Assembly: GCA_903873355.1 (NCBI GenBank)
Contig: CAIQOG010000620.1
Span: 1-26,506 of the forward strand
Source of the DNA: an uncultured Bacteroidales bacterium
Lineage (GTDB): Bacteria; Bacteroidota; Bacteroidia; Bacteroidales; Paludibacteraceae
Direction: 5' to 3'
Length of the DNA: 26,506 bases
Shown here: positions 1 to 7,531 of the stretch, one piece after another
Layout: the number at the start of each line of letters is the position of its first letter
How positions within the stretch are numbered: position 1 is the first letter of the stretch
Made by a program: the position numbers and the translations under genes
Notes under the pieces: model-generated
What the model saw: the letters and a program-made list of their open reading frames with translations, nothing else
The model's database searches: none
What the model was told of the DNA's origin: nothing

Positions 1-164
1 CCATGACGACCGATTACGTTAGCAAGATTCATCATTCCACCACCAACAGTAACGTAGGTAAACCGCTCATCGTCGCTGTATTTTTCGAAAAGTGATTGAA
101 GAGTTTGTGCCTGAGTTGCTGCCATAATAAACAAAGCTGCAACCAAAGTCAATATTTTTTTCAT
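1..164 (-). CDS. DUF4252-like secreted protein (5' part only)
   Basis: The gene runs off the left edge, so only the first 54 codons are visible. They encode a signal peptide (MKKILTLVAALFIMAATQAQ) followed by LFEKYSDDERFTYVTVGGGM. A short exported protein opening with a 'KYSD...TYV' strand is typical of the Bacteroidetes DUF4252 family, whose function is not known. The start codon lies 8 bp downstream of the stop of the probable anti-sigma gene, so it is very likely the third gene of an ECF sigma operon. Sigma / small membrane protein / DUF4252 is a recurrent arrangement in this phylum. The family call rests on a short N-terminal segment and the context. Confidence 0.6.
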   Translation of the reverse strand, partial: MKKILTLVAALFIMAATQAQTLQSLFEKYSDDERFTYVTVGGGMMNLANVIGRH

Positions 165-172
165 AATCGTTA

Positions 173-685
173 TTATTTAGTTTGTAATTTATTTTGTAAT
201 TCGTTCATTTGATACTTAACATTTCGTAGTTTTTGAATCGGTTGCATATCTTTTCTCACTTTATCAATATTATCAACAGGTTTCATACTCCGGTTCAGGA
301 TTTCGTTTACTTTGTTTAGTTTTTTCTCAGCGTATTTTTGAGCAAATTCTGTATCCTGGATTTGATTACCGCTCACAACAGCGAAATTCTGAGACTGATT
401 AGGACGCTGAAACCAAAACACAATAGCAATAGTTGCAGCTATTCCGGTATAGGCAAAGGCCTGAATCCATATACTTCTGTGGCGTTTTAGTTCGGGAATA
501 ATTTCCGCTAAAGGTTTCTGTGGTAATACTTTCAACTCTTCATCAAAAGCAGCAAACAAAGGTTGATACAAGGCATGTTTTTCAGAAACATTTTCTGATC
601 GGAAATATTGTTTTAATTCATTTTCTTCGGCCAAAGAAGTATCGCCACGAAAATATTTTTCCAATAATTCATTTATCTTTTCCAT
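173..685 (-). CDS. Single-pass membrane protein, probable anti-sigma factor
   Basis: This 170-residue protein has a cytoplasmic N-terminal part (about 1-68) beginning MEKINELLEKYFRGDTSLAE, as in many Bacteroidetes anti-sigma-like proteins. One transmembrane segment follows at about residues 71-92 (WIQAFAYTGIAATIAIVFWF), then a charged periplasmic region likely to be helical or coiled coil. It overlaps the 3' end of the ECF sigma gene by 13 bp, which suggests translational coupling and a function as that sigma factor's partner. It contains no cysteine, so it lacks the HxxxCxxC zinc motif of ZAS anti-sigma factors, and it is too short for a FecR-type regulator. The anti-sigma role is inferred from position and topology rather than from a recognised domain. 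Confidence 0.7.
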   Translation of the reverse strand: MEKINELLEKYFRGDTSLAEENELKQYFRSENVSEKHALYQPLFAAFDEELKVLPQKPLAEIIPELKRHRSIWIQAFAYTGIAATIAIVFWFQRPNQSQNFAVVSGNQIQDTEFAQKYAEKKLNKVNEILNRSMKPVDNIDKVRKDMQPIQKLRNVKYQMNELQNKLQTK

Positions 686-1191
686 ACTGTTTCTTCAATT
701 TGTTTTTGTTCATATAGTATTTTTTCACGTACTTTTTGTCTTGCTCTTGATAAATTCACGCTAACGGCATTTTCTGTCAGCGTAGTAACATAAGCTATTT
801 CATTTATTTCCATCCCTTCCACATCACGCATTCTGATTATGGTTCGTTGCAATTCAGGTAAACCGTCAATCAACATTTTTATCTTCGAAACCATATCATT
901 CTGCTCTACCTGTTGATGTGGATTAAGTTCAATATATTCTGCTTCCGGAGGAATTTCCTGTTCATCGTGCCGCTGTCTGATTGAATCAAGACACAAGTTT
1001 CGCATGGAACGCATACTAAATGCCTGGATATTTTCAACTTCGTCAAGTTTTGAGCGCCTCTCCCATAATTTTGCAATCAAATCCTGCACAGCATCCTGTG
1101 CTGAATCAGCATCCCCCAAAATCGATTTTGCCAATCGGAAAAATTTGTCGGACAGTGTTACAATCTGATTATTAAATTGTTTTGAATCCAT
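673..1191 (-). CDS. RNA polymerase ECF sigma factor (sigma-70 family)
   Basis: A 172-residue protein, the usual size of an ECF sigma factor. Sigma region 2 lies at about residues 12-80, with the core-binding signature SAQDAVQDLIAKLWE and then IQAFSMRSMRNLCLDSIR. Sigma region 4 lies at about 110-160, with LPELQRTIIRMRDVEGMEIN, EIAYVTTLTENAVSVNLSRA and RQKVREKI forming the helix-turn-helix. It would direct RNA polymerase to a small regulon. It is the first gene of a three-gene operon with a probable anti-sigma factor (13-bp overlap) and a DUF4252 protein. ECF operons often regulate themselves, but no promoter could be assigned in the upstream gap. Its stimulus is unknown. Confidence 0.93.
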   Translation of the reverse strand: MDSKQFNNQIVTLSDKFFRLAKSILGDADSAQDAVQDLIAKLWERRSKLDEVENIQAFSMRSMRNLCLDSIRQRHDEQEIPPEAEYIELNPHQQVEQNDMVSKIKMLIDGLPELQRTIIRMRDVEGMEINEIAYVTTLTENAVSVNLSRARQKVREKILYEQKQIEETVWKR

Positions 1192-1515
1192 TCGGCTTGT
1201 GCTGCATCAAATCAAATTGACTATAAATCGATTTTGAAATTAAAAAAACTCAAATTTTTCAGTAAAAGTCCGGACTATTTTTCATATGGTTCTGTACTTA
1301 TGACGAATGGTCACGAAAAATATTACATCAAAACCGAAGAAAAAATCATGGAATTCCAAAATAAAACGAAAAAATAGCATTAGCTGCCTAATTATCAGCA
1401 TATTTTGTGTAAAAATACGGAAACTTTAATGAATCTGTTTCGATAAAGAATTATTTTTAGTAATTTTCGGCTGTTTTAGAAAAGCAATCAACTGAACATA
1501 AAAACATATTTGATT
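1192..1515. other. Divergent intergenic region between ECF sigma and pgpH genes
   Basis: This 324-bp region must hold the promoters of two divergent genes. The only pgpH candidate is a near-consensus Bacteroidetes -7 element, TAATTTTC, at 1461-1468 (last base C instead of G), with a weak TTTCG about 20 bp upstream. No convincing promoter for the sigma gene was found. A plus-strand frame stays open from 1186 to a TAG at 1375-1377 and reads plausibly as protein near its end, but it has no good start codon. No terminator or repeat was seen. Confidence 0.4.
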
Positions 1516-3549
1516 ATGAAATTAAAATTAACTGACGCACAGATTCTGATTTTGAAAAATGCAGGGTTATTTGCCTGTATTACTATTCTTATCGTTTTGT
1601 TATATCCGGCAGAAGAATCATTTAAATATCAGTTTGAAGTCGGAAAACCCTGGTCGTATGAGTTAATGACTGCATCATTCGACTTTCCAATTTACAAAAG
1701 TGATCAGCAAATAGCACGCGAAAAAGAAGAAGCTTTAAAAGATTTTGCTCCATATTACAAACTTGACACAACTGTGGTTGAGAAGCAAATTAAAAAAATG
1801 ACAGCTGATTTACAGGGAAAAGGCGAAAATACGGTTTCTATTCCTGCTTCAATAAAGGTAAGATTAAAATCAATCTATTCAAAAGGTGTTATATCGGCCA
1901 ATGATAACAATAAGTTGCAAACTGATAAACGAAAAAAAATCTCCTGCATTCCTCCAAGTCGTGTTATCAGCCTTATTCCGGTAGAAAATATCTATACACC
2001 ACTTACAGCCTATGAAGAAATTTCGAACAGTATCGGTAATTCTGTCAAAATGTATGACATCAATAAATACCTGGTAGAAAACCTGACTTTCGACAGTGTT
2101 ATGACTTCAATTTCTAAAACCGAATTGCTCAAAAATCTTTCACAAACATCAGGCATGGTACAGTCGGGTGAACGAATTATTGACCGGGGCGAAATCGTAA
2201 CTCCAAGTATGTATCAGGTTTTGAAATCTCTGAAAACCGAAACAGAAAATCGTAAAACATCCTCTATTCAACAATCATCGGTAGTAATTCTTGGTGAGAT
2301 ATTAATGACTGTATGTCTGATTACCTTATTTTTTCTCTACGTCTATTTGTTCCGACCACGAATATTTGAGGTAACTAGCCATGTCATAATGATTTTGCTG
2401 CTTATGCTATTAATTATCAGCAGTACATCATTAATTATCAGCTTTACAAACGTAAGTTATTATATGGTTCCTTTTGCATTATTGCCGGTAATAATACGGG
2501 TTTTCTTCGATTCACGAACTGCACTGTTTGTACATATTATAACTGTTCTGATTATTTCATTTATGGTTGACAATGCTTTTCAATTTATTCTTTTGCAAAT
2601 TACAGTAGGAATGGCTGCAGTGTCGAGTTTGAAAGACATGTCGCAACGTTCACAGTTAGCACAAACTGCGGTTTATATTTTTATAACTTACCTGGTTATG
2701 TATGTGGCTTTTGAGCTTATTTCAGAAGGAGATTTCAAACGGATTGATTTTCAATATTTAATTTACTTCGGGCTTAGCAGTGTATTTATGTTATTTGCCT
2801 ATGTACTGATTTATATTTTCGAGAAGATTTTTGATTTAATTTCGAGCGTAACATTGGTAGAGCTTACCAATATCAACAGCGATTTAATGATGCAATTTTC
2901 AGAGCGTGCTCCCGGAACTTTCCAACACTCACTTCAGGTTTCAAATCTGGCAACAGAAGCTGCAAAGAAAATCAATGCCAACAGCCTGCTTGTCCGCACC
3001 GGTGCGCTTTATCATGATATTGGAAAAATGAAACATCCTGAGTATTTTATTGAAAATCAGCTTGGTGGAAAAAATCCATTATCGGAAATTAATTATGAAG
3101 ATGCATCGCAAATTGTAATTAATCACGTGAATGATGGTATTGATATTGCTAAAAAAAGTCATTTACCTGAACAGATTATCAAGTTTATCAGTTCGCACCA
3201 CGGAACAAGCAAAACGAAGTATTTTTATTACTCATACATCAACGCAAATCCCGATAAAAAGCCAAATGATGAAATTTTCACCTATCCGGGACCAATTCCT
3301 AACAATAAAGAAACGGCTATTCTGATGATGGCTGATGCAGTAGAAGCACGATCAAGAAGTTTATCGGAGTACACTGAGGAAAGCATCAGCGAAATGGTTG
3401 AAAATATGATTGACTCACAAATTGCAGAAGGTGAGTTTAAAGATGCTCCGATTACATTCCGCGATGTGGAATTAGTTAAAGCAGTATTTAAAGAAAAAAT
3501 CAAAAATATATACCACAACCGAATTAAATATCCGGAAGTTATTAAGTAA
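1516..3549 (+). CDS. pgpH: 7TM-HD family phosphohydrolase (PgpH-like, probable c-di-AMP phosphodiesterase)
   Basis: The protein has 677 residues when started at the ATG at 1516; an in-frame TTG two codons upstream is less likely. One transmembrane helix (about 10-30) is followed by an extracytoplasmic 7TMR-HDED region (about 45-245), six or so membrane helices (about 255-430) and a C-terminal cytoplasmic HD domain (about 460-650). Metal ligands are visible: H471 (FQHSLQV), H500-D501 in ALYHDIGKMKHPE, H537, the H561-H562 pair in SSHHGT, and D607 in MADAVEARSRSL. In PgpH proteins this domain hydrolyses cyclic di-AMP, so a role in turgor, potassium and envelope homeostasis is likely, though the substrate is inferred from family. 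It is a single-gene unit ending at a strong hairpin. Confidence 0.92.
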   Translation: MKLKLTDAQILILKNAGLFACITILIVLLYPAEESFKYQFEVGKPWSYELMTASFDFPIYKSDQQIAREKEEALKDFAPYYKLDTTVVEKQIKKMTADLQGKGENTVSIPASIKVRLKSIYSKGVISANDNNKLQTDKRKKISCIPPSRVISLIPVENIYTPLTAYEEISNSIGNSVKMYDINKYLVENLTFDSVMTSISKTELLKNLSQTSGMVQSGERIIDRGEIVTPSMYQVLKSLKTETENRKTSSIQQSSVVILGEILMTVCLITLFFLYVYLFRPRIFEVTSHVIMILLLMLLIISSTSLIISFTNVSYYMVPFALLPVIIRVFFDSRTALFVHIITVLIISFMVDNAFQFILLQITVGMAAVSSLKDMSQRSQLAQTAVYIFITYLVMYVAFELISEGDFKRIDFQYLIYFGLSSVFMLFAYVLIYIFEKIFDLISSVTLVELTNINSDLMMQFSERAPGTFQHSLQVSNLATEAAKKINANSLLVRTGALYHDIGKMKHPEYFIENQLGGKNPLSEINYEDASQIVINHVNDGIDIAKKSHLPEQIIKFISSHHGTSKTKYFYYSYINANPDKKPNDEIFTYPGPIPNNKETAILMMADAVEARSRSLSEYTEESISEMVENMIDSQIAEGEFKDAPITFRDVELVKAVFKEKIKNIYHNRIKYPEVIK

Positions 3550-3578
3550 ATGACTACCCCAAATCCTTAAAGGGGAGA

Positions 3579-3615
3579 AAAAATCCTCCAAGACTCTTGG
3601 TTTTGGAGGATTTTT
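3579..3615. terminator. Bidirectional intrinsic terminator
   Basis: A perfect 13-bp stem (AAAAATCCTCCAA at 3579-3591, TTGGAGGATTTTT at 3603-3615) encloses an 11-base loop. A-runs on the left and T-runs on the right let it work in both directions. It sits between the convergent pgpH gene and the DUF2271-like gene. A separate CCCC...GGGG dyad (3557-3575) lies just upstream. Confidence 0.88.
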
Positions 3616-3634
3616 CAATTTATTTCTACTAGAA

Positions 3635-4363
3635 TTAATCTAACTTCACCGTTATTACTTTTGCAATTTTCAGCGCGGTTGTCATTGTGCTTAAATCAGT
3701 ATCCAAACTACCATCGGCACCTGCATAATGGCTGTGACCAATTACTTTCAATACAAATACCTGTTTTGGTTTTGCCGTATCAATATCTGCTGAATAAACC
3801 AATGCAGGTTGGCTGGAAGTTTTGTATTCCTTGTCGTTTGGATATTTATCATTCGTCCAGTATTCGTTCCAGTCCCACGATTGATTCAATTCGAGCATGA
3901 TTTTGTATTTGCCGTTTAGTGGTTTATCTGTTTTGGTATGTAGTACAAATGATGCTGAAGGAGTTGCACCGGTATAGGCATCGGCCACTGCTTGTTTAGG
4001 AGTTGGCATATAAGTTCCGTATTCGTTAATCTCAGCACGCTGGTGAGCCCAGTAGGGCAAAGTTGCAGGTCGTTGTATTTCACCTTCTTTCCACTGACCG
4101 GTTTTTCTGTTGGCATGCTGAAAAACGCCTTTTCCTATGCTTTGTGAAACATACAAAGTCTGAATGTACTTACCGTTTTCGTCGGCCAGCCAAACAGCAA
4201 AAAGCGGATGATTATGCTCTGAACCTTTCTCAAACTGAATGGTCAGGGCAGTCCCTGTATTGTTTATACCATAATTTTCCACCGAAAAAACTTCTTTTTT
4301 CTTCTGCCCTGAAATTGCCATTGTGGCAAAAAGAGCTGTAATTAATAAAACTTGTGTTTTCAT
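3635..4363 (-). CDS. Secreted DUF2271-like protein
   Basis: A 242-residue protein with a signal peptide (MKTQVLLITALFATMAISGQ), so it is periplasmic or otherwise exported. The first half (FAVWLADENGKYIQTLYVSQ) resembles DUF2271 proteins. Further conserved-looking blocks are LPYWAHQRAEINEYGTYMPT, LELNQSWDWNEYWTNDKYPN and KVIGHSHYAGADGSLDTDLS. The many aromatic and histidine residues suggest binding of a ligand or cofactor. It lies directly downstream of a TonB-dependent receptor on the same strand, separated by a 7-bp-repeat spacer. DUF2271 proteins are often found with flavin-transfer (ApbE) and iron-related genes in Bacteroidetes, but no such gene is in this window. Its function is not established. 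Confidence 0.65.
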   Translation of the reverse strand: MKTQVLLITALFATMAISGQKKKEVFSVENYGINNTGTALTIQFEKGSEHNHPLFAVWLADENGKYIQTLYVSQSIGKGVFQHANRKTGQWKEGEIQRPATLPYWAHQRAEINEYGTYMPTPKQAVADAYTGATPSASFVLHTKTDKPLNGKYKIMLELNQSWDWNEYWTNDKYPNDKEYKTSSQPALVYSADIDTAKPKQVFVLKVIGHSHYAGADGSLDTDLSTMTTALKIAKVITVKLD

Positions 4364-4371
4364 ATCTGTTT

Positions 4372-4401
4372 ACTATAAACTATTAACTATAAACTGATTT
4401 A
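4372..4401 (-). repeat. Degenerate heptad repeat after the TonB receptor stop codon
   Basis: On the minus strand the TAA stop of the receptor gene runs directly into (A)ATCAGT TTATAGT TAATAGT TTATAGT, four units with AGT every 7 bases. It ends about 8 bp before the ATG of the DUF2271-like gene. It is the first of three arrays in this window with the same NNNNAGT pattern. Confidence 0.7.
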
Positions 4402-6795
4402 AATTTTAATTATTATCCCAATTGTTGGTAAAATGGTTCCTCCGAATGATTCAAATGTTCGTAAACCCTGTTTGGTTTGATTATTCGGATCTGTAGGGTC
4501 TGGTATAACGTTTCCGTTCGTATCTAAATTCGTATAAATAGGAGCACTTTGCGTTTTGAAATTATACACGTTCTGAATGTCGGTATAGAGGTTTAACACC
4601 CATTTTTTGAAATAAAACTCTTTATCAATACGAATATCCAACTGATGTGCATCGGGCAAACTCAGCGTGTTGAATTTTTTGTAATTCAGATACGCTTGTT
4701 TGGTAATGTTCCAGGCTGCACGGTTGTACGAAGCCGAATCGATTGGCGTATAAGGCGCACCGCCCACAAAACGCCAGCGAATAGCCACATTCCAGTTTTT
4801 TGGAAGCTTGTAACTTGCAATCAGATTAAAAAGTTGCTTGGTATCCCACGATGAGCGGAAGTAATTTACACCAGTTGAATCGGTAAATTCACTGCGAAAA
4901 AGTGTGTAGGTAGCTGTCAGGTTGAACTTTTTCATTTCCATCAGTTTTGCCAAAACTTCCACTCCATAAGCACGTCCTTTTCCGGTGGAAACAATTTGCT
5001 CATCACCAATTTGTCCAAAATTTGTTCCTTTGCTGGCAATACTCAATCCATCGGCTACCGAAACCGGATAATACTCATATTGTTTGTAAAATCCTTCTGC
5101 AGTAATCCTTACATTGTCCATGGGGCGATATTCAAAACCGGCAATAGCCTGATTGGAAATGTTGTAACGGAGACTTTCATTCTTATTTACGAAAACACCT
5201 GAACTTTTAAAACCAAGCGTGGTGTAAGCCGGCTGCATGGCGTAACGACCAACATTGGCATTGAAATCAACTTTGTCAGACAAGGCATACGAAAGCGACA
5301 AACGGGGTGAAAACTGATTCAGCGGATTTATCATGTTTTGATTGTAATTCAGTCCCGCAAAATTGATTCCCAGCGACAGTTTTAATTTATCATCAAATAA
5401 TTCCTTTGAAGCCTGCGCAAATGCCTGATAACCAAAAAAACCAATTTCTGTATCGTAAACCAGTTTGTTTACTGAATTATTGAAAAAAAACTGTCGCTCA
5501 GTGTGATTAGTGTAATGTGAGTATTTTAGGCCTGCACCAAACGAAAGCTTGATTGGAGAATCGGGATAATTACGCTCGAAACGCAGTTTGTTTTCAGCCT
5601 CGTCCGAAGTATAATCCGATGTTTTCCCTGCTTGACCTAATGATTCATCGTTGTTCAAATATTTGAAATTTGCATTTCGAAGCATATTTCGGCTCAATAT
5701 CCAGGTATCGAAATGCGTATCGGCAAAATGTTTGTAAACCGTTCCCACTGTGTAATTCCATTGCTTGTAAGTTGGCAGGTATGACAAAATATATTTCTGA
5801 GCTTCCGTTCCTGAGGATTGCAGGTCGGTATTCAAGACCATATCGTCAATTGCACCAATTCCCAGAAAAGTAATTTCGTTTTGTTTATCAATCTGATACT
5901 TGTATTTTACCTGAAAGTCGTTGTAAGTAGGCAAAAATGGCAGGCCGATAGCTTTAAACAAGAATTGCAGATAAGATTGGCGTGCCGAAACAATGAAAGT
6001 CGATTTTTTGCCTATCGGACCATCAATAGTCAATGCAGCATCGGAAGCACCAACCGACAACTTAGAATGAATGCGGTCTTTGCTGCCATCTTTTTGCTTT
6101 ATTTCCATCACCGAACTCAACGCATTTGTTCTGTTAGCCGGAAAAGCACCGGTATAGAAATTAATTTCACGAACAAAATCAGGGTTGATAATACCCACCG
6201 ATCCGCCCGAAGAACCTTGTGTGGCAAAGTGATTGATAACCGGAATCTCAATTCCATCCAGATAAAAAACATTTTCCGAAGGACCGCCACCACGCACAAT
6301 CAGATCACTGCGATTTGGATCGGTAGCTCCAACCCCCGGCAATGCCTGCACTACTTTCGAAACGTCGCGGTTTGCACCGGCACTTTTCTCAATTTCCTGA
6401 ACACCAATAGTTATTGACGAGAGTGGACTTTCAATTTTTTTGAGTCTTACATTCTGGCGAACAGTTACTTCATTAAGCTGAACAGCACTTTCGGTCACCG
6501 GAATATCAATAAAGGTAGTTTGATTTCCCTGAACCTGAATTTCGGAGGAAACTGTTGTCTGGTAACCAATCAGACGAATCACTAAGCGTTTAAAACCAGG
6601 CTCAATTCCGGTAAAAATAAAATTACCATCCAGGTCGGAAGTAGAACCAATGGTTGTTCCCTGAACTAAAATCGTTGCAAATTCAAGCGGCTGGTTGGTT
6701 TTGGCATCGTATATTCTTCCTTTAATACTGCCTTTTTGAGCAAAAGCTTGCATTGCCAAAAGTAGAATAAGTATAACTAAACTATATTTCTTCAT
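4399..6795 (-). CDS. TonB-dependent receptor with CarboxypepD_reg-like domain
   Basis: A 798-residue outer-membrane transporter. It has a signal peptide (residues 1-19, ending AMQAFA), a CarboxypepD_reg-like beta-sandwich (about 22-105: GSIKGRIYDAKTNQPLEFAT), a plug domain (about 115-230, including VVQALPGVGATDPNRSDLIV, RGGGPSENVFYLDGIEIPV and FYTGAFPANR), and a beta-barrel to the C terminus (FGGTILPTIGIIIKI). It lacks the extra length and SusD partner of SusC-type glycan transporters, so the cargo is more likely a metal chelate, cofactor or small molecule. The only same-strand partner is the DUF2271-like secreted protein downstream. No Fur-like or other operator was recognised upstream. The substrate cannot be read from the sequence. 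Confidence 0.92.
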   Translation of the reverse strand: MKKYSLVILILLLAMQAFAQKGSIKGRIYDAKTNQPLEFATILVQGTTIGSTSDLDGNFIFTGIEPGFKRLVIRLIGYQTTVSSEIQVQGNQTTFIDIPVTESAVQLNEVTVRQNVRLKKIESPLSSITIGVQEIEKSAGANRDVSKVVQALPGVGATDPNRSDLIVRGGGPSENVFYLDGIEIPVINHFATQGSSGGSVGIINPDFVREINFYTGAFPANRTNALSSVMEIKQKDGSKDRIHSKLSVGASDAALTIDGPIGKKSTFIVSARQSYLQFLFKAIGLPFLPTYNDFQVKYKYQIDKQNEITFLGIGAIDDMVLNTDLQSSGTEAQKYILSYLPTYKQWNYTVGTVYKHFADTHFDTWILSRNMLRNANFKYLNNDESLGQAGKTSDYTSDEAENKLRFERNYPDSPIKLSFGAGLKYSHYTNHTERQFFFNNSVNKLVYDTEIGFFGYQAFAQASKELFDDKLKLSLGINFAGLNYNQNMINPLNQFSPRLSLSYALSDKVDFNANVGRYAMQPAYTTLGFKSSGVFVNKNESLRYNISNQAIAGFEYRPMDNVRITAEGFYKQYEYYPVSVADGLSIASKGTNFGQIGDEQIVSTGKGRAYGVEVLAKLMEMKKFNLTATYTLFRSEFTDSTGVNYFRSSWDTKQLFNLIASYKLPKNWNVAIRWRFVGGAPYTPIDSASYNRAAWNITKQAYLNYKKFNTLSLPDAHQLDIRIDKEFYFKKWVLNLYTDIQNVYNFKTQSAPIYTNLDTNGNVIPDPTDPNNQTKQGLRTFESFGGTILPTIGIIIKI

Positions 6796-6953
6796 ATCTA
6801 ATCTTTTTAAATTTAAAAGTAAAACACTAAGGATATGAAATAGTTTAACTATTTAAATTAATAAGTAGATAGAAATTTTCTATAAAAAAAGAATGCAGTG
6901 ATTATGTGGATAGTATAATTTCAATTTCATTACTATGATTAAACAAATAATGG

Positions 6954-7002
6954 CTTACTGTTTACCGCTTACTGCTTACTGCTTACTGCTTATTGTTTAC
7001 CG
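6954..7002 (-). repeat. Heptad repeat spanning the stop codon of the 182-aa gene
   Basis: Seven 7-bp units are visible on the plus strand (CTTACTG TTTACCG, CTTACTG three times, CTTATTG, TTTACCG). On the coding strand this reads as AAGCAGT repeats with variants AAGCGGT and AAACAGT. The array begins inside the last codons of the upstream gene (VNNKQ), contains its TAA stop and continues about 30 bp past it. It is the most regular of the three arrays and could vary in copy number. Confidence 0.85.
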
Positions 7003-7531
7003 CTATCTTTCTCACCGCATCATAAACAGGCACCAGATAACCATTCTCAAATCGACAAAGCACACAGATATTCCCAACCGGCTTGGCACTCACCCACTCC
7101 AAATTCAATTCTTTGTCCTCGTAAGTCATTTTCGACAGAAATGAATTGCCCACCTTGAAAAGTAAATCGTAATCCTGCGTTTCGAACATCAGTTTCATCT
7201 TATCAAACCGCTCCACCTCAAACTCACACTGATACACAGCCTCCTCAGCACATTCGGTGCGAAGATACAAGGCCTTATCCTTCAACACGGGCGAAAAACT
7301 TTTTTGTAATTTGAACTGACTTGTGGGAATTTTACCCGTAAAAATCACTTCAGCATCCTGTTTTATTTCAATTTCCGAAATATGCTCAGCCAGCAATTGC
7401 GAAACGTGAATCAGATCGTTGAAATGATAAAAATCTTCCCAATTATTGAAAATAGTGGCATCCTTGGGCATATAACTGCCAAGCGTAAGTTCGGCAGCAA
7501 TGCCTTTCAGGGTGATTTGGATGGTGGACAT
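6983..7531 (-). CDS. Conserved-looking protein of unknown function in an aromatic amino-acid operon
   Basis: A 182-residue soluble protein with no signal peptide, transmembrane helix or motif that I recognise. It is acidic, rich in beta-prone strands and aromatic residues (GSYMPKDATIFNNWEDFYHF, LMFETQDYDLLFKVGNSFLS) and has several scattered cysteines. Its ATG overlaps the TAA of the upstream aminotransferase by one base (TAATG), so translation is almost certainly coupled and the product probably acts with that enzyme or pathway. The last few codons lie inside a heptad repeat, so the C-terminal tail (IAVNNKQ) may be variable and non-essential. No function is proposed beyond this linkage. Confidence 0.75.
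   Translation of the reverse strand: MSTIQITLKGIAAELTLGSYMPKDATIFNNWEDFYHFNDLIHVSQLLAEHISEIEIKQDAEVIFTGKIPTSQFKLQKSFSPVLKDKALYLRTECAEEAVYQCEFEVERFDKMKLMFETQDYDLLFKVGNSFLSKMTYEDKELNLEWVSAKPVGNICVLCRFENGYLVPVYDAVRKIAVNNKQ

Noticed and set aside
5818..6417. 199-codon plus-strand ORF antisense to the TonB receptor
   Set aside because: It is opposite the conserved plug domain, has no recognisable motif or good start, and has shadow-type composition.
6839..6885. Small AT-only inverted repeats upstream of the TonB receptor (AAATAGT/ACTATTT and ATAGAA/TTCTAT)
   Set aside because: Stems of 6-7 AT pairs are expected by chance in such AT-rich DNA, and no regulator family matches them.
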